Shown: positions 17,364 to 26,455, counted from the stretch's first letter. The stretch: DNA of 51,958 nt from Limosilactobacillus vaginalis DSM 5837 = ATCC 49540 (GCF_000159435.1 NZ_GG693414.1:66234-118191), one strand, 5' to 3'. The notes: generated by a model not told the origin, from the letters alone. Numbers and translations: made by a program.

Positions 17364-18514
17364 GAACTAAGATGCATGCAGTGGGGTTGGTTACCGAGTA
17401 TAACCCGTTTCACAATGGGCACATTTACCATATTGAGCAGGCAAAAAAAATTACGAATGCTGATGTAGTAATTGCGGTGATGAGTGGTAATTTTACTCAA
17501 CGTGGAGAGCCGGCAATTCTTGATAAATGGCAGCGAACACGAGCAGCGTTGAAAAATGGGGTTGATCTAGTAGTAGAATTGCCTATTTTTATGGCTGTTC
17601 AGCCTTCTCACCGTTTTGCAGCGGGAGCACTACAATTACTAAATGATTTACAGGTACCCGATGTGGTTTTTGGTGCAGAACACCCATCGTGGGATTTTTC
17701 AAAACTGGTCATGGCAGAACAACACTTTAATGAGGAGTCCTTTGAGCAATTTAACGCAACCTATGCAACGCAATTTAACCAACAATTAAATGAATTAACA
17801 GGGCATCAGTTGACAGATCCAAATGATATTCTGGCATTTGCTTATTACAAAGCGGCACTTGAAAATAGTTACCCGATTGCCCTTCACCCAATTAATCGTT
17901 TAGGGAGTCAGTATCATGATCAAAGAATCACTGGCACAATTGCTAGTGCGAGTGCAATTCGCAGAGCAGTTGAACTTCATGAGGCAATTGATCAGGTTGC
18001 GCCTGCAGCAACTGTGACTGCACTAGCCAAATTAAGGAAACTGCCAAACTGGGAGCAACTATACCCGTTATTAAGAAATTTTCTAATCCAAACTCCAGTA
18101 GAAAGTCTTCACCAGATTTATCAAATGGCTGAAGGATTAGAATATCGTTATCGTGAGGCTGCAGAACGGGAATTGACATTCTCAGGTTTTATTCATCACG
18201 TAAAAACAAAACGATATACTTATTCACGGTTACTCCGTGTATGCTTATATGCTGTGATGGAAATTACAAATTCTCAAATAGCTCAGGCCAATGTTCATCC
18301 ATATCTTCATGTTTTGGGATTTACAGAACGAGGACAAGAATACTTACACCAGGTTAAAAAGCAGGTGGAGTATCCTTTGTTAACTAAGATTGGACAGGAC
18401 GAACATGATGGTTTAGTTAATTTAGACTACCGGGCAGGAAAACTATATCAAATGTTTACGGACGTGGAACAAGACGTTAAACATGCACCAATTATTGTTC
18501 GCAAAGGGAATTAA
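17351..18514 (+). CDS. tmcAL: tRNA(Met) cytidine acetate ligase TmcAL (YlbM)
   Basis: Nucleotidyltransferase-like enzyme (formerly YlbM, DUF795) that uses ATP and acetate to form N4-acetylcytidine at the wobble position of elongator tRNA-Met. The N-terminal motif VTEYNPFHNGH supplies the HxGH signature; MSGNFTQRGEPA and GAEH segments follow, with a helical C-terminal half. The start at ATG 17351 uses GGTGG upstream and overlaps yqeM by 13 bases. The ATG at 17372 would begin directly at the conserved core but has a weak ribosome binding site, so the start is uncertain by seven residues. In Bacillus ylbM precedes ylbN-rpmF, the same order as here. Confidence 0.92.
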   Translation: MSEIRTKMHAVGLVTEYNPFHNGHIYHIEQAKKITNADVVIAVMSGNFTQRGEPAILDKWQRTRAALKNGVDLVVELPIFMAVQPSHRFAAGALQLLNDLQVPDVVFGAEHPSWDFSKLVMAEQHFNEESFEQFNATYATQFNQQLNELTGHQLTDPNDILAFAYYKAALENSYPIALHPINRLGSQYHDQRITGTIASASAIRRAVELHEAIDQVAPAATVTALAKLRKLPNWEQLYPLLRNFLIQTPVESLHQIYQMAEGLEYRYREAAERELTFSGFIHHVKTKRYTYSRLLRVCLYAVMEITNSQIAQANVHPYLHVLGFTERGQEYLHQVKKQVEYPLLTKIGQDEHDGLVNLDYRAGKLYQMFTDVEQDVKHAPIIVRKGN

Positions 18515-18533
18515 AAGTGTCAAGGATAAAACA

Positions 18534-18562
18534 TTGACAAGCAAATTTGTGACTAGTATAAT
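18534..18562 (+). promoter_or_regulatory. Consensus promoter of yceD-rpmF
   Basis: TTGACA at 18534-18539, a 17-base spacer, and TATAAT at 18557-18562: a perfect sigma-A consensus. It lies 19 bases after tmcAL, so L32 can be expressed strongly and independently of the yqe cluster. Confidence 0.92.
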
Positions 18563-18591
18563 TGTGCTTGTTGCATTAGGAGGTTAATACG

Positions 18592-19158
18592 ATGAAATGG
18601 TCAATAGTAGAGTTACATCGTTATTCAGATGAACCGCTACACATTCAGACAACCCTCGATTTAAACCAGATCTTAACAACATCATTTCCGGACACCATCT
18701 TGGCTGTTCAACCAGTTAAGGTTGATGGATATGTTAGTTATGATCAGGGGGATGTTACCATTAGTACTCATGTACAGACAACGGTAACTGTGCCTTCTAG
18801 TCGATCATTAACACCCGTAGCATTGCCGCTTGATTTTTCGTTTACTGAGACATATGTAGATGATCCTGCACACCTTTCTCGTTATGAAGATGATGAGGAT
18901 AATGATGCGATTGTCTTTGTCTTAAAGCACGGTGAAAAGATTGATTTTGATGAAGCCGTGGCCGAAAACATTGTTGAGCAGATCCCGCTACGAGTTCTTT
19001 CTGATGATGAACGTGATGGTAAGTCATTACCAAACGGGAAAGGCTGGGAAGTTATCACTGAAGATGACTATAAAGCTAATCAGCAGAATGCTAAAAAAGT
19101 TGATCCACGTCTCGCTAAGTTGAAAAAACTATTTCCTGATCAGGATGAAAAAAAGTAG
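18592..19158 (+). CDS. yceD: DUF177 family protein YceD (YlbN)
   Basis: 188-residue acidic protein of the DUF177/YceD family. It has an N-terminal beta-rich part and a central VDGYVSYDQGDVTISTHV region, then an acidic loop (RYEDDEDND) and LRVLSDDERDG. In bacteria and plastids the family is linked to 23S rRNA or 50S assembly and is nearly always next to rpmF. AGGAGG precedes the ATG. 52 bases separate it from rpmF. Confidence 0.9.
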   Translation: MKWSIVELHRYSDEPLHIQTTLDLNQILTTSFPDTILAVQPVKVDGYVSYDQGDVTISTHVQTTVTVPSSRSLTPVALPLDFSFTETYVDDPAHLSRYEDDEDNDAIVFVLKHGEKIDFDEAVAENIVEQIPLRVLSDDERDGKSLPNGKGWEVITEDDYKANQQNAKKVDPRLAKLKKLFPDQDEKK

Positions 19159-19210
19159 CGGACGGTTAACAACCATTTGTGGATAATTAATTTCTTAGGA
19201 GGTGTCAAAC

Positions 19211-19390
19211 ATGGCTGTTCCAGCACGGAAGACTTCAAAGACTAAGAAGCGTATGCGTCGGGGTCACATTAAGTTGAGTGTACCTGGTCTTGCACCTTGC
19301 CCAAACTGCGGTGAACTTCGCAAGTCACACATGGTATGTCCAAATTGTGGCTACTACGATGGCAAGCAAGTTGTTGATACTAACAACTAA
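19211..19390 (+). CDS. rpmF: 50S ribosomal protein L32
   Basis: 59 residues starting [18 protein letters not shown], with a zinc site CPNC...CPNC (zinc-binding type). The start is the ATG at 19211, with AGGAGGTG upstream; an in-frame ATG-containing extension from 19202 overlaps the ribosome binding site and is rejected. Followed by an intrinsic terminator. Confidence 0.96.
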   Translation: MAVPARKTSKTKKRMRRGHIKLSVPGLAPCPNCGELRKSHMVCPNCGYYDGKQVVDTNN

Positions 19391-19405
19391 CATCAATATT
19401 AAGAA

Positions 19406-19447
19406 AGATCCTTTTCTAGGCGCCGGACCTTAAAGGGTCTTTTTTTA
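19406..19447 (+). terminator. Intrinsic terminator of yceD-rpmF
   Basis: Arms AGATCCTTT (19406-19414) and AAAGGGTCT (19432-19440, one G-U pair), followed by seven T residues. The loop contains a small GGCGCC palindrome. Confidence 0.85.
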
Positions 19448-19584
19448 TTTTTAAAATTTAATTTATTACGTGAGAATTACTTCAAACATCATCATATTAA
19501 GGCTGGGGTTTATTAGAGAATTGTGATAAAATTATTGTGTTTTATTAATGTACGAAATAAGAATTAATTGTGTAGGTGAAAGCA

Positions 19585-20271
19585 ATGAGTCGAATTTTAA
19601 TTATTGAGGATGAAGAAAACTTAGCAAAGTTTGTTGAAATGGAGCTTAAGCACGAAGGTTATGAGACTGATGTTGAATTAGACGGTCGTGCAGGACTACA
19701 AGCAGCTCTCAACCAGGACTTTGATCTAATTTTACTTGATTTAATGTTGCCAGAGTTAAACGGGATAGAAGTTGCTCGACGGGTTCGTGAATTAAAGAAT
19801 ACACCAATTATTATCATGACTGCTCGGGACTCCGTGATCGATCGGGTATCTGGCTTTGACCATGGTGCAGATGATTACATTGTAAAGCCATTTGCAATCG
19901 AAGAACTTTTGGCCCGTGTTCGTGCTTTGTTACGGCGAATCAATATTGAAGATAGCAGCAACAAGGAACACCAGACGACTGTCCAATATAAGGATTTAAC
20001 AATTGAAAAGGAGAATCGGGTTGTTCGTCGTGGCGATGAGGTAATCAACCTTACTAAGCGAGAATATGAACTTCTTCTGATCCTAATGGAAAACATTAAT
20101 GTTGTAATGTCACGGAAAGAACTACTGAGTAAAGTTTGGGGCTACGATTCTAAGGTTGAAACTAACGTGGTTGATGTTTATATTCGTTATTTACGGAATA
20201 AAATTGACCGACCTGGTGAAAAGAGCTACATTCAAACGGTTCGGGGTACAGGATACGTTATTCGTTCCTAG
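19585..20271 (+). CDS. OmpR-family response regulator
   Basis: 228-residue two-component response regulator, cytoplasmic. Receiver domain about 1-120: acidic pair EDE (residues 8-10), phospho-acceptor Asp52 (LLDLMLPELNG), Thr80 (IMTARD) and Lys in IVKPF. C-terminal winged helix about 130-228 with LTKREYELL and VDVYIRYLRNKID. It resembles ArlR/LisR/CsrR. The start is ATG 19585, with TAGGTG upstream, not the GTG at 19576, which lies in the ribosome binding site. The histidine kinase gene follows after 9 bases. Confidence 0.93.
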   Translation: MSRILIIEDEENLAKFVEMELKHEGYETDVELDGRAGLQAALNQDFDLILLDLMLPELNGIEVARRVRELKNTPIIIMTARDSVIDRVSGFDHGADDYIVKPFAIEELLARVRALLRRINIEDSSNKEHQTTVQYKDLTIEKENRVVRRGDEVINLTKREYELLLILMENINVVMSRKELLSKVWGYDSKVETNVVDVYIRYLRNKIDRPGEKSYIQTVRGTGYVIRS

Positions 20272-20280
20272 GATTGACTG

Positions 20281-21789
20281 ATGGAAAAATCACAAAAACA
20301 AAAGAAATTTTTCTCGCTAAAATTAAAATGGGCGCTAGGAACTTCTATTGGTTCTTTCTTGATTTTTTGTATGGTAGCGATGTCGCTGTTTAGCGCTTTT
20401 ACCCAAAACCTCTTAAATTCTGAGCGTGAGTTGCTGAATTCAGGAATGAACGTGATCAATCAGCAGTTAGGACGCAGTAATACAACTTTAAACAAGACGG
20501 GGATTAATAACATTATTATCCCTGAACATGAACGAGATGATTTTGTCAATGGTCAGCGTTATCGACGGCCAATCATTCAAGAATTAAGTGACTCGCATCT
20601 GATTGTTAATATCTATACTCCTAATAAGCAGAATATCTTTAGTACCGGAAAACCGCTAAGTCACGCTCAATTCTCACAGAGTAAACGGATTAGAGAGGTT
20701 TCTGGTCCTGAACATAATGTTCTTGCTGGAACACAGGCAATATACTCTAATAGGGGTCACAAGTTAATTGGTTACTTGAAAGTAGAAAATAGTCTAAATG
20801 CTTACTATAAGAGCTATAATCAGTTCAAATTAGTTTGCTTCTTTGCAATGTTACTGGTGATCTTAACAAGTGGGTTACTAGGTTATTTCTTATCCTACTT
20901 CCTTCTTCAACCATTAGGTGACATTCACGATACGGTAAAAGAAATTAGTAAGGACCCAACAAAGAATATTCGGGTACCCGTAACGGGAAGAAATGATGAG
21001 TTAGCAGAATTGACTGCAATGTTTAATGAAATGCTGGACCGAATGCAACGGTATATCGATCAGCAATCGCAATTTGTTGGCGATGTGAGCCATGAGTTAC
21101 GAACACCGGTAGCAATTATCCAGGGGCACCTAGAAATGCTTCAACGTTGGGGAAAGGATGATCCTCAAGTGTTGGCAGAGTCATTAAATGCTTCTCTTGC
21201 TGAAACAAAGAGGATGAAGAACCTGGTTCAAGAGATGCTCGATCTGAGTCGTGCGGAACAGGTTGAAATTAATTTCCGTAACCAACGAACGGTTGTTAAT
21301 GATGTGGTTCATCAAGTATTTAATAACTTTAAAATGCTGTATCCAGAGTTTACTTTTACTTTGGATGACGATCTTCATTCGCCAGTTATTAGCGACGTTT
21401 ACCGTGATCATCTTGAACAAGTGCTAGTAATTCTCTGCGATAACGCGATTAAGTATTCGCAGGATCGGAAAGAGATCCATATTTCGCTTTCTCGCGGAAT
21501 GAACACTGTTGAAATTGGTGTTCAGGACTTTGGTGAGGGGATTGCTCCAGAAGATATTAAGAAGGTCTTTGACCGCTTCTACCGGGTTGATAAGGCTCGC
21601 AGTCGCAAAAAGGGTGGTAATGGTTTAGGACTTTCTATTGCCAAGCGATTGATTGAAGGCTATCACGGTTCAATTACCCTTGAAAGTTCGTTGGGGGCTG
21701 GCTCGATCTTTCGGATAATCTTACCAATCGTTGAAGATGACGATATAGAAGACGACCAAGCAAAAACTGATCAACAAGATAATAATTAG
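20281..21789 (+). CDS. Sensor histidine kinase
   Basis: 502-residue membrane histidine kinase. TM1 is about residues 17-40, then an extracytoplasmic sensor region (about 41-182), TM2 about 183-209, HAMP (about 210-262), HisKA with His271 in DVSHELRTP and a HATPase domain with N box (DNAIKYS), G1 (DFGEGI), F box (FDRFYRVDKARS) and G2 (GNGLGLSI). The acidic C-terminal tail (EDDDIEDDQ) is unusual but probably a linker end. Pairs with the response regulator; the ArlS/LisK type is the closest I recognise, and the signal is unknown. Confidence 0.92.
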   Translation: MEKSQKQKKFFSLKLKWALGTSIGSFLIFCMVAMSLFSAFTQNLLNSERELLNSGMNVINQQLGRSNTTLNKTGINNIIIPEHERDDFVNGQRYRRPIIQELSDSHLIVNIYTPNKQNIFSTGKPLSHAQFSQSKRIREVSGPEHNVLAGTQAIYSNRGHKLIGYLKVENSLNAYYKSYNQFKLVCFFAMLLVILTSGLLGYFLSYFLLQPLGDIHDTVKEISKDPTKNIRVPVTGRNDELAELTAMFNEMLDRMQRYIDQQSQFVGDVSHELRTPVAIIQGHLEMLQRWGKDDPQVLAESLNASLAETKRMKNLVQEMLDLSRAEQVEINFRNQRTVVNDVVHQVFNNFKMLYPEFTFTLDDDLHSPVISDVYRDHLEQVLVILCDNAIKYSQDRKEIHISLSRGMNTVEIGVQDFGEGIAPEDIKKVFDRFYRVDKARSRKKGGNGLGLSIAKRLIEGYHGSITLESSLGAGSIFRIILPIVEDDDIEDDQAKTDQQDNN

Positions 21790-21796
21790 ATGGTAG

Positions 21797-21837
21797 GCAC
21801 CAAATATCTGAATTTCATTCAGTATTTGGTGCTTTTG
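21797..21837 (+). terminator. Intrinsic terminator of the two-component operon
   Basis: Arms GCACCAAATA.CTGAAT (21797-21813) and ATTCAGTATTTGGTGC (21817-21832), with one bulged base, then TTTT. Confidence 0.85.
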
Positions 21838-21898
21838 TCATAGTAATCGTTAACTAGGAATGATTATTAAAAGACTATTTGCCATTATCTTTCGAATT

Positions 21899-21961
21899 AT
21901 TGTTCAACAATTTACAAAATTAATGTCACCTGTACAAAAGTGACTAAATTAGGCTTATAAT
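21899..21961 (+). promoter_or_regulatory. Permease promoter region with two palindromes
   Basis: A perfect 13-bp palindrome ATTGTTCAACAAT lies at 21899-21911. A second inverted repeat, GTCAC (21925-21929) and GTGAC (21940-21944), spans the position expected for -35. TATAAT stands at 21956-21961, 53 bases before the permease start. The -35 is poor (TACAAA at 21933-21938), which suits activator or repressor control at these palindromes. Binding proteins are unknown. Confidence 0.45.
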
Positions 21962-22014
21962 GTAAGCGGATAACTTAATATTTTTAAGGAATTGGAATAA
22001 GGAGTTGAAGATCC

Positions 22015-23505
22015 GTGGCGACGGAAAAGAAAAAATTAATCACGACACCAACGCTGGTCTTGATGATCATTTCAACCATCTATGGGTTTGGAAATGTTTC
22101 TATTGCCTATGCTCAGATGTCGTATGCAGGAATGTTTTGGTATATTATAGGAGGAATTTGTTTCTTCTTCCCGTGTTGTTTAATGATGGCCGAATATGGT
22201 TCAGCATTTAACGAAGCAAAGGGGGGAATTTATTCCTGGTTAGCAGGTTCAATTGGTGAAAAGCTAGCATTCATTGGGACGTTTATCTGGCTTGCTAGTT
22301 GGGTTCTCTGGATTGTTTCAAGTGCTTCACGTCTTTGGATTACATTATCAGCGTTACTCTTTGGGCGCGACACTACTCAAAGTTGGCACATTGGTTCTTT
22401 GGGTTCGACGCAATTAATTGGTATTTTGGCAATTATTTTTGTGATCGTTGTTACCTGGTTAAGCTCGCGGGGAATTAATGGGATTACCAAGATTAGCTCA
22501 TTTGGTGGTGCGTTCATGATCATAATGAACTTTATCTTTATTTTTGCCAGCCTAATTACGATTGTTGCAAATCATGGTGTTCCGGCACAGCCAATTGACG
22601 GAATTAAGACATTCTTTGTATCACCTAATCCATCATTTCAAACGCCGATTGCAATTATTTCATTTGTTGTTTATGCGATCTTTGCATATGCAGGAATGGA
22701 AAACCTTGGTGGGGTTACTGACAGTATGAAGAACCCTTCAAAGACTTTTCCTAAAGGGTTGACTATCGGTGCTGTCTTAACCATTGGTAGTTACGTATTA
22801 ATGATTGTTATGACTGGATTTAGCGTAAATTATAACCAAGTAATTGCTAAATTAAGTGTTAACCTGGGGAATGTAACGTATGTTGTTTTCCACCGTTTAG
22901 GTTACATGATGGGAGTTTCCCTGGGGTTAAGTCACGGAGTAAATCTTTTCTTAGGTGATTTATTTACCCGCTTGATTGCTCTTGCCGGTTTAATGGGGAT
23001 GCTTGGTGCAATGTTTATCCTTGTTTATACTCCAATTAAGTCCTTTATTATGGGATCAAACCCTGACTTATGGCCAGCACGAGTTACTAAGTTGAATCGA
23101 CATGGAATGCCTGCCTTTGCAATGTGGGTTCAAGCAGTTATCGTTTCGGTAATTATCTTCTTAGTAGCCTTTGGTGGTTCTGCAGCTGCCAGCTTTTACC
23201 AAATCTTAACTGACATGGGGAATGTTTCTACTTGTGCGCCATATATTTTCTTAGTTGGAGCATTTCCGGCATTCCAGCGAAAAGATATTCCACGTGAATT
23301 TATAGCATTTAAGAACCGGTTTTGGACTATGGTTCTGGTATGGTTTGTTGAAATTATTGTTTGTTTAGGAATCATCTTTACTTGTATCCAACCAATTTTG
23401 GATCATGATTATCAAACAGCCTTTTGGACAGCCATTGGACCAATCTTCTTCGGAATCGTTGCGTGGGTGCTTTATGATTATGCTTCTAAGCACGCCCGAG
23501 CATAA
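22015..23505 (+). CDS. APC-family amino acid permease (YjeM-like)
   Basis: 496 residues with twelve or so hydrophobic segments and an APC-superfamily N-terminus (TPTLVLMIISTIYGFGNVS, then GGIYSWLAGS). The first helix has the family's unwound glycine region. It resembles the YjeM and glutamate:GABA antiporter branch. Substrate cannot be fixed from sequence; an amino acid or amine is likely. The start is GTG 22015, with AAGGAG at 21999-22004. A single-gene unit ending in a bidirectional terminator. Confidence 0.87.
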   Translation: MATEKKKLITTPTLVLMIISTIYGFGNVSIAYAQMSYAGMFWYIIGGICFFFPCCLMMAEYGSAFNEAKGGIYSWLAGSIGEKLAFIGTFIWLASWVLWIVSSASRLWITLSALLFGRDTTQSWHIGSLGSTQLIGILAIIFVIVVTWLSSRGINGITKISSFGGAFMIIMNFIFIFASLITIVANHGVPAQPIDGIKTFFVSPNPSFQTPIAIISFVVYAIFAYAGMENLGGVTDSMKNPSKTFPKGLTIGAVLTIGSYVLMIVMTGFSVNYNQVIAKLSVNLGNVTYVVFHRLGYMMGVSLGLSHGVNLFLGDLFTRLIALAGLMGMLGAMFILVYTPIKSFIMGSNPDLWPARVTKLNRHGMPAFAMWVQAVIVSVIIFLVAFGGSAAASFYQILTDMGNVSTCAPYIFLVGAFPAFQRKDIPREFIAFKNRFWTMVLVWFVEIIVCLGIIFTCIQPILDHDYQTAFWTAIGPIFFGIVAWVLYDYASKHARA

Positions 23506-23508
23506 CTA

Positions 23509-23556
23509 AAAACAACCTAAGATTATTTTCGTTCTGAACTAATCTTAGGTTGTTTT
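23509..23556. terminator. Bidirectional intrinsic terminator
   Basis: 17-base perfect arms (23509-23525 and 23540-23556) with A-rich and T-rich ends, between the convergent permease (+) and MATE (-) genes. Confidence 0.92.
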
Positions 23557-23560
23557 AATT

Positions 23561-24868
23561 TTAAATATTATTATATTGATTAATCCGTTGATGAATTAAG
23601 ATGAATCCAATTCCCGTAACAATAAATTCAGTTAACGGAACCGCTGCCCAGACTCCCTCAAGACCAAAGAAAAATGGCAGGATAAATATTAATGGCAGGA
23701 GAACTAGGTAACCGCGGAGAAGTGATAGGGCGAACGATGCACGGGCTGAATTAGTTGCCGTCAAGAACAAAATGAAGAGGTAATTTAAGGCACTAAAGAA
23801 AGCACTCGTGAAGTAAATCGGCAATCCCACAGCAGCGTAATGAACGAGCTGAAGTGAGTTCTGAGTATTAAAAAGACTGATGATTGGGTACTTAAATGTA
23901 GTTAAGATGATAAATTCAGTAAGTGCTAACGCAAGCGTAATGATGATCCCAACTCTTAATGCGTGAGATACGTTATTAAAATGATGCTCACCATATTCAC
24001 GACTAGCAACTGGCTGAACCCCGAGGGCAACCCCGTTAGCAATTGCTAGAACCACAATTGCAATGTTTGAAATTACACCATAAGCAGCAACGGCATAGTT
24101 ATTTGCTAGTATTAAAAGAACATGGTTAAAGAAGAATACGCTAACGCCGCTGCTTAGTTCATTTAGTGCTGCTGCAGAGCCTAATCGTGCTGACTCAATA
24201 AGCGGCTTAAAGGAGGGGCGGACAAGGTGAAAATGAAGCCGCCGATTCTTAAACTGACGGTGAAATGATAAAATTACCAGACTGATTGCTGGTGAAAAGA
24301 TTACTGCCAACGCTGCTCCTTCCATTTTTAAACCGAGACCAAAAATGAAGAACCAGTCAATGATAATTACTGATGATGTTTCGATAACGGTTGCCAACAT
24401 GGTTAGGGTTGGGTTGCCATCATTACGAATAAAGTTGATGCTGACATAATTACACATTACAAATGGACCGCACCATGCCACTATTCGTACATAGGTAATT
24501 GCGAGAGCCCGCGTAGCATTATTGGCGCCAAGAAAGTCCACAATTCCGACTGAAAAAATATCAATCAGAATCGCAAGTGTGATTCCCAAAATTGCTGCGG
24601 AGATCATTAACGAGCTATACAGGGATTCAATTCGCTCAGGGTGGAGAATTTTATTTAGTGAAAAGATTGTTGCCCCACCAACACCGAGTAATAACCCAAG
24701 GGCGTTAAAGAGATTAAAGATGGGAAGAGCAAGGTTGAGGGCAGTTAGCCCTAATGCGCCAGCGGCAATCGAAATGAAGAGGGTATCAATCAAAACATAA
24801 ATTGATGTTCCAAGCATGGCAACAATGTTTCGACTAACATAATGAAAAACTTCTTTAGTGATTGGCAA
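23561..24868 (-). CDS. MATE-family efflux protein
   Basis: 435-residue integral membrane protein with about twelve hydrophobic segments and two homologous halves, as in multidrug and toxic compound extrusion carriers. The N-terminus has AMLGTSIYVLIDTLFIS and the second half GVALGVQPVASREYG, the usual MATE signature positions. Substrate unknown. The start is TTG 24868, with TGGAGG seven bases upstream on the minus strand. It ends 5 bases from the shared terminator. Confidence 0.9.
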   Translation of the reverse strand: MPITKEVFHYVSRNIVAMLGTSIYVLIDTLFISIAAGALGLTALNLALPIFNLFNALGLLLGVGGATIFSLNKILHPERIESLYSSLMISAAILGITLAILIDIFSVGIVDFLGANNATRALAITYVRIVAWCGPFVMCNYVSINFIRNDGNPTLTMLATVIETSSVIIIDWFFIFGLGLKMEGAALAVIFSPAISLVILSFHRQFKNRRLHFHLVRPSFKPLIESARLGSAAALNELSSGVSVFFFNHVLLILANNYAVAAYGVISNIAIVVLAIANGVALGVQPVASREYGEHHFNNVSHALRVGIIITLALALTEFIILTTFKYPIISLFNTQNSLQLVHYAAVGLPIYFTSAFFSALNYLFILFLTATNSARASFALSLLRGYLVLLPLIFILPFFFGLEGVWAAVPLTEFIVTGIGFILIHQRINQYNNI

Positions 24869-25022
24869 GATAAAACCTCCAGATTAGCTTCCCATCCTCC
24901 AGAAATTTGGACGCCTGTTTGGAAAGTAAAGATAATTTATAAACAAAACCCGGCGATTTTGTGGCTCTTATTTCATTAACCTTATCTTAGCAAATCAAAT
25001 GCAGCGGTAAAAGAGGCGAACC

Positions 25023-25433
25023 TTAAATCAGAATTCCATTAAGGTGGTCGATCTCGTGTTGGATGATCTCTGCAGCTATATCCGAAAGTTGTAAGGTTTG
25101 TAAATGCCAATTTTGGTCACGGAAGGTAACCTTAATTTGACGATAACGCGTAACCGTTCTTTTTCCGGGAAGTGAAAGACAGCCTTCAGCGGTTTGATAT
25201 GGCTCTTGCTTTTGGGTTATTTGGGGATTGTACATTACCATGTTAATTGGTCCAAGACTTGCAATAATAATTGCCTTGTTGATGCTAATCATATTTGCTG
25301 CCATCCCAATGCATTCTGCATGGTGTGCATTTAAGGTGTCTTTGAGATCAATACCAACATTAAGATCTTGTCTTGTTGCGGGGATGGCACGTTGTTGTAA
25401 AAGTATTTGATCGTGGTTAATTGGTTTAATCAT
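25023..25433 (-). CDS. Peptide deformylase-like protein
   Basis: 136-residue member of the deformylase fold. Motif II (EGCLS) and motif III (QHEIDH, the HExxH-type metal site) are intact, so Fe/Zn binding by Cys and two His is likely. Motif I reads CIGMAANM rather than GxGxAAxQ: the oxyanion-stabilising glutamine is replaced by methionine. It is also shorter than the main type 1 or 2 deformylases of Gram-positives. Related variant proteins occur in streptococci and lactobacilli beside a normal Def. Activity on formyl-Met peptides is uncertain. AGGAGA precedes the ATG, and a hairpin separates it from yidC upstream. Confidence 0.82.
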   Translation of the reverse strand: MIKPINHDQILLQQRAIPATRQDLNVGIDLKDTLNAHHAECIGMAANMISINKAIIIASLGPINMVMYNPQITQKQEPYQTAEGCLSLPGKRTVTRYRQIKVTFRDQNWHLQTLQLSDIAAEIIQHEIDHLNGILI

Positions 25434-25452
25434 TATCCTGTCTCCTAAAATA

Positions 25453-25482
25453 AAAGGGCTATAGTGATTCCCATAGTCCTAG
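25453..25482 (-). terminator. Terminator-like hairpin between yidC and the deformylase-like gene
   Basis: Read on the minus strand: arms AGGACTATG and CACTATAGCCCT, with a short AATC-type loop, followed by TTTATTTT. Probably ends or attenuates yidC transcription. Confidence 0.6.
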
Positions 25483-25486
25483 TTTT

Positions 25487-26455
25487 TTAATTATTGTTTT
25501 TATGATGGTGCTGCTTACCAGCATTTCGCTGACGATTACTTGGCTTTGGTGTAGCTGAAGAAACCGGTGCAGCAGATTCCTTTAATTGATCAATCGTTGC
25601 AGAAACATTATCGGTTGCTTTAGATGCTGAATTATTTGTTGTCAAAGCATCAGGAACCTTAACTGGATTTTTTTTGTTTTCTTCTGCAATTTGTCGGCGA
25701 ATCCGTGGCCGATATGCATTAATCATTAAGGTTTGAAGAATGGCGAATAGCCCACCAATAAAGAAGTAAAGTCCTAGCCCGGCTGATGAGGTTAATGAGA
25801 TAAAGAAGGTCATAAATGGACTCATCCAAATTGCCATTTTCATTTGCTTCTTTTGTTCTTCCGGCACTCCCACTAATCCAAGATAGCTTTGTACAGCATA
25901 TGCAACGAAGGAAAGAATTGCGAAAAGAATGCTTGGCTTTCCTAGTGCAATTCCCATGAAAGTTGCATGATAAAGGTCTGGGGAATAACGGATTGCTGCA
26001 TAGAGGGCAGCAAAAACTGGGAACTGAATTAGTAGTGGTAAACAGCCGATTCCCCCAGTCAGGCTAACATTATTTTCCCGGTAAACAGCCATCATTTGTG
26101 CACCAACGGCAGCTTGCTCTTCTGGAGTTTTCGCTTCTCGTTGCTTTTTTTGGAGGTCTTTAAGCAATGGCTGGATTTTAGCCATTTTTTCTTGCATGAT
26201 GGTCGATTTCTTCATTTGTGAAAACATCACTGGTAGCAAGATTGTCCGGACAACAACAACAATTACGATAATTGCCCAACCGTAATTATTGCCTAAATGA
26301 CTAGCAAGCCATTCCATTAAATGCTGCATTGGTTTTGCAAGGTACGTATATGTTAGTCCGTATGGCTTTCCTGACTTTGTCGTTCGTACACAACCAGTCA
26401 GGAGTAGTAGGGCAACGGTTAATAGTCCCGCAACCGAAAGTCGTTTTCGTTTCAT
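25487..26455 (-). CDS. yidC: Membrane protein insertase YidC/OxaA (lipoprotein form)
   Basis: 322-residue insertase that helps membrane proteins enter and fold in the bilayer, with or without SecYEG. The N-terminus is a lipoprotein signal (basic KRKR, hydrophobic core, lipobox LTGC with the Cys about residue 22). The conserved core spans about five hydrophobic segments, with YGWAIIVIVVVVRTILLP and the basic QMKKSTIMQEKM cytoplasmic loop. The C-terminal tail is basic (RQRNAGKQHHHKNNN), as in ribosome-binding YidC2. ATG 26455 is preferred over the TTG before it. It lies near the acyP and trmH genes, a common arrangement. Confidence 0.93.
   Translation of the reverse strand: MKRKRLSVAGLLTVALLLLTGCVRTTKSGKPYGLTYTYLAKPMQHLMEWLASHLGNNYGWAIIVIVVVVRTILLPVMFSQMKKSTIMQEKMAKIQPLLKDLQKKQREAKTPEEQAAVGAQMMAVYRENNVSLTGGIGCLPLLIQFPVFAALYAAIRYSPDLYHATFMGIALGKPSILFAILSFVAYAVQSYLGLVGVPEEQKKQMKMAIWMSPFMTFFISLTSSAGLGLYFFIGGLFAILQTLMINAYRPRIRRQIAEENKKNPVKVPDALTTNNSASKATDNVSATIDQLKESAAPVSSATPKPSNRQRNAGKQHHHKNNN

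Noticed and set aside
24522-24800. 92-codon frame on the forward strand inside the MATE gene
   Set aside because: No ribosome binding site, antisense to a clear membrane transporter; a shadow.
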